In this document: positions 26,205 to 34,883 of the stretch, piece after piece
Layout: each line of letters starts with the position of its first letter
How positions within the stretch are numbered: position 1 is the stretch's first letter
Assembly (NCBI GenBank): GCA_937926105.1
Contig: CALANS010000003.1
Span: 19,037 to 83,036 of the forward strand
Direction of reading: 5' to 3'
Source: an uncultured Actinomycetes bacterium
Lineage (GTDB): Bacteria > Actinomycetota > Actinomycetes > Mycobacteriales > Nakamurellaceae
Length of the DNA stretch: 64,000 nt
Translations under genes and position numbers: made by a program
Notes under the pieces: generated by a model
Told to the model about the DNA's origin: nothing
The model's input: only the letters and a program-made list of their open reading frames with translations
Database searches by the model: none

Positions 26205-27230
26205 ATGCCGCTGCTTGAGGTCCGCGACCTCACGGTGTCGTTTCACACCACGGACGGCCTGGTGCAGGCCGTCCGTGGTGTGTCCTTCGATATCGACAAG
26301 GGGCACACGCTCGGCATTGTCGGCGAGTCGGGCTCCGGCAAGACGGTCTGCACGCAGGCGCTGCTCGGCCTGACCCCGGGTGCCGACGTCTCCGGCGAGG
26401 CGCTGTTCGAGGGCCGGGACCTGTTGCGGATGCGTCGGTCCCAGCTGCGCGCGGTACGCGGCGCGCGGATCGCCGCGATCTTCCAGGATCCGTTGTCCAG
26501 CCTGCATCCGCTGTACCGGGTGGGCTGGCAGATCATCGAGATGATCCGGGCGCACCAGCGGGTATCCCGGCCCGCGGCGCGGGCCCGGGCGATCGAATTG
26601 CTCAGCCTGGTCGGCATTCCGCAGGCGGCCAGCCGGGTGGACGACTACCCGCACCAATTCTCCGGGGGGATGCGCCAGCGCGCCATGATCGCCATGGCGC
26701 TGGCGCTGAACCCCGACCTGATTATCGCGGACGAGCCGACCACCGCACTGGACGCCACTGTGCAGGCCCAGGTCATCGAGCTGATGGGCCGGCTGCAGGA
26801 GGAGTTCGACAGCGCGCTGATCATCATCACGCACGACATGGGCGTGATCGCCGAGATGGCCGACGAGGTATTGGTGATGTACGCGGGCAAGGCCGTGGAG
26901 CACACCGACCGGCGCACCCTGTTCTACTCGCCGCACCATCCGTACACCGTCGGACTACTGGAGTCGATTCCGGGTTCCGCCGGTGCTGGCGAGCGACTCC
27001 GGCCCATCGTCGGCCAACCGCCCAGCCTGATATCCATCCCGTCCGGATGCGCGTTCCACCCGCGCTGCCGCTATGTGATGGACCGCTGCCGAACCGAGAT
27101 CCCGCCGCTGGCGACGGTGGGGCGGGACCACCGGTCGGCCTGCTTTCTGCCCAGCCTGTTGCAGGGAGTCGCCGGGCAGGTCGAGGCGGAGCGCCGGCAG
27201 ACGGCGCTGGCGCACGGCGGTGCACCGTGA
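26205..27230 (+). CDS. Peptide ABC transporter ATPase, DppD/OppD type
   Basis: 341 aa. Walker A GESGSGKT (40-47), Q-loop IFQDPLSSLHP, signature FSGGMRQR, Walker B LIIADEP and H-loop IITHDMGVI; the C-terminal PSLISIPSGCAFHPRC is the oligopeptide-transporter extension with Cys residues that often bind an Fe-S cluster. Energises uptake with the DppF-type partner. The 5' coding region holds an exceptional 18-bp perfect hairpin (separate entry). Stop overlaps the start of the next gene (GTGA). Confidence 0.92.
   Translation: MPLLEVRDLTVSFHTTDGLVQAVRGVSFDIDKGHTLGIVGESGSGKTVCTQALLGLTPGADVSGEALFEGRDLLRMRRSQLRAVRGARIAAIFQDPLSSLHPLYRVGWQIIEMIRAHQRVSRPAARARAIELLSLVGIPQAASRVDDYPHQFSGGMRQRAMIAMALALNPDLIIADEPTTALDATVQAQVIELMGRLQEEFDSALIIITHDMGVIAEMADEVLVMYAGKAVEHTDRRTLFYSPHHPYTVGLLESIPGSAGAGERLRPIVGQPPSLISIPSGCAFHPRCRYVMDRCRTEIPPLATVGRDHRSACFLPSLLQGVAGQVEAERRQTALAHGGAP
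26244..26282 (+). other. Perfect 18-bp hairpin inside the ATPase coding sequence
   Basis: CACACCACGGACGGCCTG (26244-26261), loop GTG, and CAGGCCGTCCGTGGTGTG (26265-26282) form an uninterrupted 18-bp stem with 12 G-C pairs, encoding residues 14-26 of the ATPase. It begins 40 nt after the start codon. It could stall ribosomes, cap upstream mRNA decay or act as an operator; no T-run follows. Confidence 0.7.
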
Positions 27231-28282
27231 CCGGGACCGACCCCGAGGTGCTGATGTCGCTTGCCGGGGTGGTTAAGCACTTCCCCATCCGGCGCGGCGT
27301 CATCGTCAAGTCGGTCATCGGCCAGGTGCAGGCGGTCGACGGGGTGACGCTGGACATCCGGCATGGCGAGACCCTCGGGCTGGTCGGCGAGACCGGCTGC
27401 GGCAAGTCCACCCTCGCGCGGTGCATGTCGCGGCTGCACCCGCTCACCGCGGGCCGGATCACCTTCGACGGCCACGACATCTCCCGACTGCCGCCCCGGC
27501 AGATGCGCCCGTTCCGGCGGGACATCCAGATGATCTTCCAGGATCCGTACGGATCGCTGAACCCGCGGCGACGCGTCGGTTCGATCATCGGCGACCCGTT
27601 CGCCATCCACGGCGTGGCGGACGGCCTGGAGCGCCGGCGCCGGGTGCAGGAGCTGATGGAGCTGGTCGGCCTGAACCCCGAGCACTACAACAGGTTCCCC
27701 TCGGACTTCTCCGGCGGTCAGCGCCAACGCATCGGGGTGGCCCGCGCGCTGGCGCTGCGCCCCAAGCTGATCATCTGCGACGAGCCGGTCTCCGCGTTGG
27801 ACGTGTCAATCCAGGCGCAGATCATCAACCTGCTGGAATCACTGCAGTCCGAGTTCAAGCTGACCTACGTGTTCATCGCGCACGACCTGTCGGTGGTGCA
27901 ACACGTCTCGGACCGGGTGGCGGTGATGTACCTGGGCAAGATCGTCGAACTGGCCGATCGGGACTCGCTGTACGGCTCACCCCGTCACCCCTATACCGCC
28001 GCGCTGCTGTCGGCGGCGTCCGTCGCGGATCCCGACCGGGCGGCGGCTCGCCGGCGCATCGTGCTGGGCGGGGACGTCCCGTCACCGATCGATCCGCCTC
28101 CGGGCTGCCGATTCCACCCGCGCTGCCCGAAGGCCCAGCAGCTGTGCACCCACTCCGAGCCGCCGTTGGCGGCGGTCCTGGACGACCCGCCGGGGCACCG
28201 CACCGCCTGCCATTTTCCGGTCGGTGACGGGGAATCCCTGATCGACGCGGTGCCCGGTATCGAGCAGACCGAGGAGGCGTGA
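27227..28282 (+). CDS. Peptide ABC transporter ATPase, DppF/OppF type
   Basis: 351 aa from GTG 27227, overlapping the previous stop by 4 nt. Walker A GETGCGKS, QMIFQDPYGSLNPR typical of the F-type subunit, signature FSGGQRQR, Walker B LIICDEPVSALD, H-loop FIAHDLSVV, and C-terminal DVPSPIDPPPGCRFHPRC with the conserved cysteines. Dimerises with the D-type ATPase to power the permeases. GAGGAGG near its end serves the next gene. Confidence 0.92.
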   Translation: MTGTDPEVLMSLAGVVKHFPIRRGVIVKSVIGQVQAVDGVTLDIRHGETLGLVGETGCGKSTLARCMSRLHPLTAGRITFDGHDISRLPPRQMRPFRRDIQMIFQDPYGSLNPRRRVGSIIGDPFAIHGVADGLERRRRVQELMELVGLNPEHYNRFPSDFSGGQRQRIGVARALALRPKLIICDEPVSALDVSIQAQIINLLESLQSEFKLTYVFIAHDLSVVQHVSDRVAVMYLGKIVELADRDSLYGSPRHPYTAALLSAASVADPDRAAARRRIVLGGDVPSPIDPPPGCRFHPRCPKAQQLCTHSEPPLAAVLDDPPGHRTACHFPVGDGESLIDAVPGIEQTEEA

Positions 28283-29238
28283 TGTCGGTATCCGAGCTGT
28301 CCGACCAGCCCGCCACGACGCCGACCCAGGCGACCTCCGGCGGCGTCGTCGGCCGCAGTCCGTGGCAGCTGGCCTGGATCCGGCTACGGCGCGATCGGGT
28401 CGCGCTGGTGTGCGCCGCGTTCATCGGACTCCTAGTGCTGATCGCCGTGCTGGCCGATCCGCTGAGCCACTGGATCGGTTGGAGCCCGATCCAGCAGGAC
28501 CGGGACACCGGTACCGACATCAACGGCCTGCCGGTGGGTCCCGGCCACGTTCACCTGCTGGGCACCGACCAACTGGGCCGAGACATCCTGGTGCGCCTGA
28601 TCTATGGCACCCGGGTGTCGCTGGTGGTGGGTGTCTCGGCGGCGGTCGCCGCGGTGCTGATCGGCGTGATCGTCGGGCTGTGCGCCGGATTCCTCGGGCC
28701 GGTAGTCGATTCCATCCTGGCCAGGCTGATGGATGTGGTGCTGGCCTTTCCCTTTCTGCTTTTCGCCATCGCGCTAGTCACGGTGGTCGGACCGAGCGAA
28801 CTGCTGGAGATCGGGGTGATCGCGTTCTTCTCCTGGGCCGCGGTCGGCCGGATCGTGCGCGGCCAGACCCTGGCCATCCGAGAACGCGAATACGTGGAGG
28901 CGGCACGGTCCCTGGGGGCGGGCAACCTGCGCATCATGGTGATCGATGTGCTGCCCAACCTGATCGCACCGGTGCTGGTCTACGTCACCCTGCTGATCCC
29001 GGTGTCGATCGTGTTCGAGGCGACGCTGTCGTTTCTCGGGGTGGGCATCATTCCTCCCACGCCCAGTTGGGGCAACATGCTCGACGATGCCCAGCAGGGT
29101 GGCCTGTACCAGGTCGCCTGGTGGTTCCTGGCGTTCCCGGCCGCCGCGCTGGTGCTGACCACGCTGGCGTTCAACCTGCTGGGCGACTCCATCCGAGACG
29201 CGCTGGATCCGCGCACCGAGCGGCTGTTCGCGAAGTGA
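28282..29238 (+). CDS. Peptide ABC transporter permease, DppC/OppC type
   Basis: 318 aa from ATG 28282 (TGATG overlap with the previous stop; GGAGG 4 nt upstream). N-terminal OppC-type membrane segment ALVCAAFIGLLVLIAVLADPL, LLGTDQLGRDILVRLIYGTR, the C-family hallmark, and the EAA loop EYVEAARSLGAGNLRIM. Six membrane helices. Unusual gene order: C precedes B. Confidence 0.92.
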   Translation: MSVSELSDQPATTPTQATSGGVVGRSPWQLAWIRLRRDRVALVCAAFIGLLVLIAVLADPLSHWIGWSPIQQDRDTGTDINGLPVGPGHVHLLGTDQLGRDILVRLIYGTRVSLVVGVSAAVAAVLIGVIVGLCAGFLGPVVDSILARLMDVVLAFPFLLFAIALVTVVGPSELLEIGVIAFFSWAAVGRIVRGQTLAIREREYVEAARSLGAGNLRIMVIDVLPNLIAPVLVYVTLLIPVSIVFEATLSFLGVGIIPPTPSWGNMLDDAQQGGLYQVAWWFLAFPAAALVLTTLAFNLLGDSIRDALDPRTERLFAK

Positions 29239-29248
29239 GAGGTCTGCG

Positions 29249-30214
29249 ATGCTGCGTTTTCTGATTCGCCGGATCCTCACCGGTCTGCTAGTCATCTGGC
29301 TGATCTCGCTGGTGGTATTCGCGATCTTCTTCATCGCGCCGCCGAACGTGGCCTACCTGCTGCTGGGCAAGTTCCAGGCGTCCGACCAGCAACTCGTGCA
29401 GCAGGTCACCGAGCAACTCGGTCTGGACAAGCCGATCCCGGTGCAGTACTGGGATTTCCTGGTGCGCCTCGTCCACGGCAATCTCGGGTACTCCTACTAC
29501 AGCCACGAGGCGGTGACGACGCTCATCGGCCGAGCACTGCCGGTGACCGCCTCACTGGCCATCGGGGCGGCCGTGATCTGGGTGGTCTCCGGCGTGCTGA
29601 TCGGGGTGCTGTCGGCGACCCACCCGCGCAGCATCCGGGATCGGCTGGCGACGCTGTTCGCGCTGACCGGCCTGTCGTTCCCGACGTTCGTGCTCGGCCT
29701 GATCCTGCTGTATTTCCTGTTCTACAAGCTGCACGTGGCGGGCATCGACTGGTTCCCGGGGGGCGGCTACATCCCGCTCACCCAGGACCCGTGGCAGTGG
29801 TTCCTGCACCTGATCCTGCCCTGGATCACCCTGGCCGTGGCATCCATGGCGGTGTACGTGCGACTGGCCCGCGGGCAGATGCTGGAGGTGTTGGGTGATG
29901 ACTACATCCGCACCGCACGCTCCAAGGGGCTGTCCGAGACCCGGGTGACCTTCCGGCACGCGCTGCGAGCGGCCCTGGTGCCGATCGTCACCCAATTCGG
30001 CATCGACGTCGCCACGCTGCTGGGCGGCGCGATCGTCACCGAGCAGGTGTTCGGGCTCAACGGGCTGGGCCGGCTGTCGGTGACCAGTGTGGTGAACCAG
30101 GACGAGCCGGTGATCATTGCGATCGTGCTGCTGGCGGCTGTGTTCGTGGTCGTTGCCAACATCATCGTGGATGTCCTGTACGCGGTGCTGGATCCCCGGG
30201 TGCGGCTGAGCTGA
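29249..30214 (+). CDS. Peptide ABC transporter permease, DppB/OppB type
   Basis: 321 aa. Starts with MLRFLIRRILTGLLVIWLIS, the OppB first helix; LGLDKPIPVQYWDFL and the EAA loop DYIRTARSKGLSETRV follow; six helices; the C-terminal helix segment contains GGAIVTEQVFGLNGLGRL and ends in LYAVLDPRVRLS. Last gene of the importer, 10 nt after the C-type permease. Converges with the zinc-binding lipoprotein gene. Confidence 0.92.
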   Translation: MLRFLIRRILTGLLVIWLISLVVFAIFFIAPPNVAYLLLGKFQASDQQLVQQVTEQLGLDKPIPVQYWDFLVRLVHGNLGYSYYSHEAVTTLIGRALPVTASLAIGAAVIWVVSGVLIGVLSATHPRSIRDRLATLFALTGLSFPTFVLGLILLYFLFYKLHVAGIDWFPGGGYIPLTQDPWQWFLHLILPWITLAVASMAVYVRLARGQMLEVLGDDYIRTARSKGLSETRVTFRHALRAALVPIVTQFGIDVATLLGGAIVTEQVFGLNGLGRLSVTSVVNQDEPVIIAIVLLAAVFVVVANIIVDVLYAVLDPRVRLS

Positions 30215-30236
30215 CCCCGGCCCGGCGCCCGCGGCA

Positions 30237-31184
30237 TCAGCCCAGCGCGGTGCCGATCGCGGCCAGGTTGTCGGCCATCCACCCCTGATAGTCCTGTCCG
30301 GCGGGCAGCGTTTCGGTGACCGGGACCACCGGAATATCGTGCGATCGGGCGGCTTTCAACACCCTGTCGGTCTGCGGGCCGCCGGTCTGCTCGTTGTAGA
30401 CCAGCAGTGCGACCGTGCCGCCGGAGAACAGGTCAAGGGTGTGCTGCAGGACCAGGGCGGGCACGTCGATGCCCTCCTCGATGGCCTCGCTGAATTCCTC
30501 GGGCGTGCGGTTACGCAGTCCGCATGCCTGCAGCAGGTACAGCGGAACCGGCTCGGTGATCGCGACTCCCGCTCCGCGGTGGGCCGCGGCGATCGCCGAC
30601 GCCGTGTCCTGCAGTGTCCGGATCTGCGAGCGGAGGTCGGCGGCGTTGGCCGAGAAGGTGTCGGCGCCGGCCGGGTCGAGCGTGCCCAGCGCGGTGCCGA
30701 TCGTGTCCACCAGGGTGATCATGCTGGGCAGGTCGTACCAGACATGCTCGTTGAGCTCCGCACCCTTCTCGGCGCTCTTGCCGGAGATGTCGACGGCGTC
30801 CAGCACCGTGATATCGCGGCCGCTGGCTGTGAGCATCGCACCGACGAAATCGTCGTATCCGCCGCCGTTTTCGACCACCAGGTCGGCCCGGGATAGCTCC
30901 AGCTGATCATGGGCGCTGGCCTCGAACTCGTGGGGGTCCGCGTCCGGGTTGCTGATCAATGCGGTGACGGTGGCACGGTCACCGGCAATCTGCCGGACGA
31001 TGTCGCCGTAGACGTTGGTCGAGGTGACCACGGACAGCGGCGCCGCTGCGCCGGATCCCGTCGAACCCGCCGCCGACGGGCCGGCCCCGGCGGTTCCGGG
31101 GCCGCTTGCACTCGACCCGCATCCGGCCAGCGCCACCGCCATCACACCGCCCAGTACGGCACCGAGGTACCTGCTCGCCCGCAT
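30237..31184 (-). CDS. Zinc/manganese-binding lipoprotein, ZnuA/AztC-like
   Basis: 315 aa from ATG 31184 with AGAAGGG 7 nt upstream. Lipobox ALAGC (C22). Cluster A-I solute-binding fold; ligand histidines in DADPHEFEAS (H85) and ELNEHVWYDLP (H147). The site where a third histidine is usual reads TEPVPLYLLQACGL, so one ligand differs from classical ZnuA. Carboxylate is probably in VYNEQTGGPQTD. A Zur-type palindrome lies 30 bp upstream. No permease/ATPase partner is adjacent; the divergent DUF318/TIGR03943 pair is the only local candidate partner. Confidence 0.82.
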   Translation of the reverse strand: MRASRYLGAVLGGVMAVALAGCGSSASGPGTAGAGPSAAGSTGSGAAAPLSVVTSTNVYGDIVRQIAGDRATVTALISNPDADPHEFEASAHDQLELSRADLVVENGGGYDDFVGAMLTASGRDITVLDAVDISGKSAEKGAELNEHVWYDLPSMITLVDTIGTALGTLDPAGADTFSANAADLRSQIRTLQDTASAIAAAHRGAGVAITEPVPLYLLQACGLRNRTPEEFSEAIEEGIDVPALVLQHTLDLFSGGTVALLVYNEQTGGPQTDRVLKAARSHDIPVVPVTETLPAGQDYQGWMADNLAAIGTALG

Positions 31185-31213
31185 GAGTACACCCTTCTCG
31201 CTGTCATCGATAA

Positions 31214-31228
31214 TGAGAATCATTCTCG
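31214..31228. promoter_or_regulatory. Zur/Fur-family operator
   Basis: TGAGAATCATTCTCG: inner 13 bp GAGAAT-C-ATTCTC is a perfect 6-1-6 palindrome and matches the 7-1-7 Zur box pattern of actinobacteria (TGAAAATnATTTTCA) except at a few AT/GC positions. Located between the divergent zinc lipoprotein and permease genes, it could repress both under zinc sufficiency. Confidence 0.65.
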
Positions 31229-31298
31229 CTGAGAGTAGCAGGACCCAGGAGCCCGCGGAATCCCCGGTAAGGCGACTCGCGGGTGGCACCATGGTGCG

Positions 31299-32336
31299 GT
31301 GACAGTGGACACCGGCGCCGCGGCGCCATCCACACCGTCGGGGCCGCCGACGTCCCCACCCGCGCCGGCTCGGCGCCGATACCGCCCCGGCTCGCTGGAG
31401 ATCTTCGGATCGATCCTGCTGGCGGGCGTGGTACTGCGCGAGCCGCTCTCGACCCTGCTCCGGCCCGGCGGGGCAGAGACATGGCTGACGATCTTCGTCG
31501 CCGTCAACGTGCAGGCGCTGCCGTTCTTGGTATTCGGCGTCGTGGTGTCTGGGGCCATCGCGGCGTACGTGCCCGCCTCGTTCCTGTCCCGGATCGTGCC
31601 GGACCGGCCGCTGGTGGCGGTGCCGCTCGCCGGGGTCTGCGGTGTCGCGCTGCCGGGTTGCGAGTGCGGGTCGGTGCCCATCGCCGGCCGGTTGATGGAC
31701 CGCGGGGTGCGACCCTCGGCAGCGCTGGCGTTCTTGCTGTCCGCGCCGGCCATCAATCCCGTCGTGCTGGCGGCGACGGCGGTCGCCTTTCAGGCCGACC
31801 TGCGGATGGCATGGGCAAGGCTGGTGGCCGGGCTGGCTACCGCCGTGATCGTGGGGCTGATCTGGGAGCGGCTGGGCCGCCCGGAATGGCTGCGACCCCG
31901 CACCCGTGTGACGGCGGATCGGCAGGTGCCGCGCTGGCAGGCGTTTCTGTCCGCCATGCGTGCCGACTTCGCGCAGGCCGCCGGATTCCTGGTGATCGGG
32001 GCGGGTAGCGCCGCCACCCTCAACGTGGTGGTGCCGCGCTCCTGGATGCAGCACGTCGGCTCCTCGATCCTGCTGTCGGTGCTGCTGATGGGACTGTTGG
32101 CGTTCGTGATGGCGCTGTGCAGCGAGGCGGACGCATTTGTGGCGGCATCGCTGTCCACCATTCCCATGGTCGGCAAGCTGGTGTTCCTGACCGTCGGACC
32201 GGCCGTCGACGTCAAGCTGGTGGCCATGCAGGCGGGCATTCTGGGCCGACGCTTCGCCGCCCGATTCGCGCCGCTCACCTTCGCGGTGGCGGTGGTCGTC
32301 GGGACCGGCGTCGGGCTGGCATTCTGGGGGTGGTGA
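31299..32336 (+). CDS. DUF318/ArsP-YraQ family permease
   Basis: 345 aa from GTG 31299. Proline-rich cytoplasmic leader (~40 residues), then about eight membrane helices. Diagnostic motif LPGCECGSVPIAGRLMDRGV near residue 125 and SAPAINPVVLAATAVAF. The Cys-Glu-Cys lies at a membrane edge and suggests metal or thiol chemistry. Divergent to the zinc lipoprotein across a Zur-like box; overlaps nothing but is followed 1 nt later by the TIGR03943 gene, its usual partner. Confidence 0.85.
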   Translation: MTVDTGAAAPSTPSGPPTSPPAPARRRYRPGSLEIFGSILLAGVVLREPLSTLLRPGGAETWLTIFVAVNVQALPFLVFGVVVSGAIAAYVPASFLSRIVPDRPLVAVPLAGVCGVALPGCECGSVPIAGRLMDRGVRPSAALAFLLSAPAINPVVLAATAVAFQADLRMAWARLVAGLATAVIVGLIWERLGRPEWLRPRTRVTADRQVPRWQAFLSAMRADFAQAAGFLVIGAGSAATLNVVVPRSWMQHVGSSILLSVLLMGLLAFVMALCSEADAFVAASLSTIPMVGKLVFLTVGPAVDVKLVAMQAGILGRRFAARFAPLTFAVAVVVGTGVGLAFWGW

Positions 32337-32337
32337 C

Positions 32338-33195
32338 GTGGATCGGCTGACGCAGTCCGTGCTGGTGACGCTGGTCGGCGGGGCGCTGGTCGCGCTGACC
32401 GCATCGGGCCGCTTCGCGCTGTACGTCAAGAGCGGGTTCGGGCCGCTGCTGCTCGCGGCGGGCATCGCGCTGATGCTCGTCGGCGTCGCGTGCGTGGTGC
32501 TGGCGATGCGTGCCGACGGTCGGGCGCAGGCCGGGGCACCGGCCACCGACCAACCGCGGGCCGGCGACCACAGCCACGACCACTCCCGAGCCGCCTGGCT
32601 ACTGGTGTTGCCAGTGTTGGCGCTGCTGCTGGCCCCACCCGCGCTCGGCGCCGACGCCGTCGCCCGCACCTCCGGCTCCCAGGCGGTAGCCGACGCGCCG
32701 CCGCCCCTGGACCCGAACGGCCCCGACCAGGTCGTCACCGGCGACGGCGGCTACAAGCCCAACGACGGCCTGGGCTCTGCGCCCAGCGAGACCACGGTGG
32801 ACGGGCAGCAAGTCCGCACCATGACCTTCCCGCCGCTGCCGACCGGCAGCAAGCCCGACGTGCCGCTGTCGGAGTTCGTGCAGCGCGCCCTGTACGACCC
32901 GACCGGGTCCGTGACCGCACACCCCGTCACCGTGACCGGGTTTATCGCCCCGGCCGGCAAGAACTTCGACGACGGCTACCTCATCGCGCAGCTGATCATC
33001 TCCTGCTGCGCCGCGGACGCGCGCGCCGTCCGGGTGCACGTCGACGGGGCCGAACCGTTCGCCGCGGGCACCTGGGTCACTGCCGTCGTCACCGCCTACC
33101 CGGGGTCGGGCACGCTCGCCAACGAATACGTGCCGACCGTCGCCGTCGCGTCGATCACCAAGCGGGTGCAACCCAAGGACCCGTACGGACGCTGA
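32338..33195 (+). CDS. TIGR03943-family membrane protein, partner of the DUF318 permease
   Basis: 285 aa from GTG 32338. Two N-terminal membrane helices around LVTLVGGALVALTASGRFAL and GPLLLAAGIALMLVGVACVV, a His/Asp-rich loop (GDHSHDHSR), a third helix, then an extracytoplasmic beta-rich domain including KNFDDGYLIAQLIISCCAADARA, the conserved double-Cys motif. The family always travels with DUF318 permeases. The His-rich loop fits a metal role. Transport substrate is not established. Confidence 0.85.
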   Translation: MDRLTQSVLVTLVGGALVALTASGRFALYVKSGFGPLLLAAGIALMLVGVACVVLAMRADGRAQAGAPATDQPRAGDHSHDHSRAAWLLVLPVLALLLAPPALGADAVARTSGSQAVADAPPPLDPNGPDQVVTGDGGYKPNDGLGSAPSETTVDGQQVRTMTFPPLPTGSKPDVPLSEFVQRALYDPTGSVTAHPVTVTGFIAPAGKNFDDGYLIAQLIISCCAADARAVRVHVDGAEPFAAGTWVTAVVTAYPGSGTLANEYVPTVAVASITKRVQPKDPYGR

Positions 33196-33221
33196 CTGCG
33201 TCCGGCAGGCCGCCGCACCCC

Positions 33222-33328
33222 ATCTGCGTGTCCGTCTGCGATCTGCGTGTGCAATAGTGCCCGCAGATCGACACTCGGCACGCAGACCGGAAACGCGCAC
33301 GCAGATCGACGCCCGGCACGCAGACCGG
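33222..33328. repeat. Direct and inverted repeat cluster
   Basis: A 29-bp unit at 33262-33290 recurs at 33300-33328 with two differences (period 38 bp). ATCTGCGTGT occurs at 33222 and 33241, and CGATCTGCGTG (33239-33249) is perfectly inverted as CACGCAGATCG (33298-33308). It sits between convergent genes, where it may terminate transcription in both directions; only two units, so not a CRISPR. Confidence 0.65.
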
Positions 33329-33337
33329 CACCTGGCG

Positions 33338-34711
33338 TCAGTGGTTGTCGGAACCGGGCGGCCCCAGGACCGGCGGCTTGGCCTGCAGCGCGGCGAGCAC
33401 CTTCGGGTCCTGCATCTTCATCCAGTCGACCACGTCCCGGAACGGGACGCAGTAGATGCCGGGCTTGCCACAGTTGTCCAGCAGGAAGTTGCCCAATGCC
33501 ACGGTGTAGGCGTTGTTGTTCCACTCGTTGAAGTGGTTGCCCAGCAGCAGCGGGGCATGGCTGCCCGCCAGCGCCCCGTCCAGCATGTCCTGGTAGGTCG
33601 CCGTGACCTGCTTGGCATCCGCGTCGGACTGCGCCTGGGACACGGTCTTCATCTGCTGGGTCGCCGGGTCGTACTCCTGCGAGTACCAGAAGTTGTAGTC
33701 CATGGTGATCTGGAAGTGATTGGGGCCGTACCCGGGAGTGTTGCCGTGCATGGGGAACTCGGCCATGCCCATGTTCCAGATCTTGTACTTGGGCGAGCGA
33801 TCCGGCCAGACGATGCCGCGCCGGGTGAAGGACTGGTCGTAGTCCATGTGGTGCGCAATCAGCGCGGGATAGAGCGCTTCCTGGGTGCCTTCCAGGCAGG
33901 GGGTGCGCTCGCCGGTCACCTCACTGGCCGGCACGTTCAGGGTCGGCAGGTTCGGTGCGTCGTTGAGTGACTTGTAGTTCTTCCAGAACTCGAAGAACTG
34001 GTCCAGGTCGTTGTTCCAGTCCGCTGTTGTCCACTCCGCAGCTCCCGGAGGGTTGTCCGAGCAGAAGTGCCCCATGAAGTGCGTGGCGATCTCGTCGCCG
34101 TTGGCGTAGGCCTTGTTCAGGTCCAGGATTTCCTGCTTGACCTCGGCCAGGGTGTTCCACGATCCGAGTGAACTCGTGCCCCGGGCATGCCCGGAACCCT
34201 GGTAGGCGTCCTTGTGCTGCTCGTCAATCAGGTAGAGCCCGGTTAGGTTCGCGGTGAAGTGGAACGGCACCTGCTTCGCGATCCCGAACCAGTAGTCCCA
34301 CTTCTCGTGCCAGCCGGCGCCGTCGAAGCTGACCGCGATGAACTGCGGCGGCTTCTCGCCCGGCTTGAGCTTGGTCGGTACGAACCCGTCCGGCTCGGCG
34401 TTCGGATTCGTGGAGGCGGTGCTGGTACCCGGTCCGCCGCTGGTGCTGCCGCCGGTCGAGGTGCTGCCGCCGGTCGGTGACGACGGCGTCGACGATCCGC
34501 CGGCTCCGGACGAGCCGGTCTGCTGCGCCGATCCCGACGGGGCCGGCGACTCGGACGACGCGCCGCTCGCGCTGCCCGTCACCGATGACGCCGGCCGATA
34601 GCTCGTCTGCGTAACGGTGACGGTGGGTCCGGCACCACTGCTGCTGCAGGCGGCCGCGCTCAACGCGGCGACGGTGAGGACGGCCAATCCGGCCAGACGG
34701 CGACGTCGCAT
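33338..34711 (-). CDS. Lipoprotein with divergent polysaccharide-deacetylase (CE4/NodB-like) domain
   Basis: 457 aa from ATG 34711 with GGGGAG 5 nt upstream. Lipobox SAAAC (C22), then a ~85-residue Ser/Thr/Gly stalk. The catalytic region starts FIAVSFDGAGWHEKW, giving the first motif Asp, and EIATHFMGHFCSDNPPG supplies the HxxxH zinc ligands of the NodB fold. Aromatic-rich, as in sugar-active enzymes. Predicted to remove acetyl groups from peptidoglycan or another envelope glycan outside the cell; one His/Asp pair is recognisable but remaining motifs are weak, so activity is uncertain. Confidence 0.72.
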   Translation of the reverse strand: MRRRRLAGLAVLTVAALSAAACSSSGAGPTVTVTQTSYRPASSVTGSASGASSESPAPSGSAQQTGSSGAGGSSTPSSPTGGSTSTGGSTSGGPGTSTASTNPNAEPDGFVPTKLKPGEKPPQFIAVSFDGAGWHEKWDYWFGIAKQVPFHFTANLTGLYLIDEQHKDAYQGSGHARGTSSLGSWNTLAEVKQEILDLNKAYANGDEIATHFMGHFCSDNPPGAAEWTTADWNNDLDQFFEFWKNYKSLNDAPNLPTLNVPASEVTGERTPCLEGTQEALYPALIAHHMDYDQSFTRRGIVWPDRSPKYKIWNMGMAEFPMHGNTPGYGPNHFQITMDYNFWYSQEYDPATQQMKTVSQAQSDADAKQVTATYQDMLDGALAGSHAPLLLGNHFNEWNNNAYTVALGNFLLDNCGKPGIYCVPFRDVVDWMKMQDPKVLAALQAKPPVLGPPGSDNH

Positions 34712-34883
34712 GTCCACTCCCCGGTCTTGCTGGAACATCGGGACGGAAACGCGCAGGTTTCCGAACCGGTGACGCTTCGCTTGGCGAAAGGTTGCGCGTC
34801 CAGCATCGTCCTCCGGGGGTGAGCCCGGGGTGAGGGCGGCGCGCCGCGCACCGGCAAGGCGAACGCTTACCCTGATCAGCACC

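Noticed and set aside
30237..32738. Reading the zinc lipoprotein as part of an 833-aa minus-strand frame
   Set aside because: The upstream part is antisense to the DUF318 permease and has shadow composition; signal peptide and ribosome binding site place the start at 31184.
33222..33328. Possible CRISPR array
   Set aside because: Only two 29-bp units with a 9-bp gap and no cas genes.
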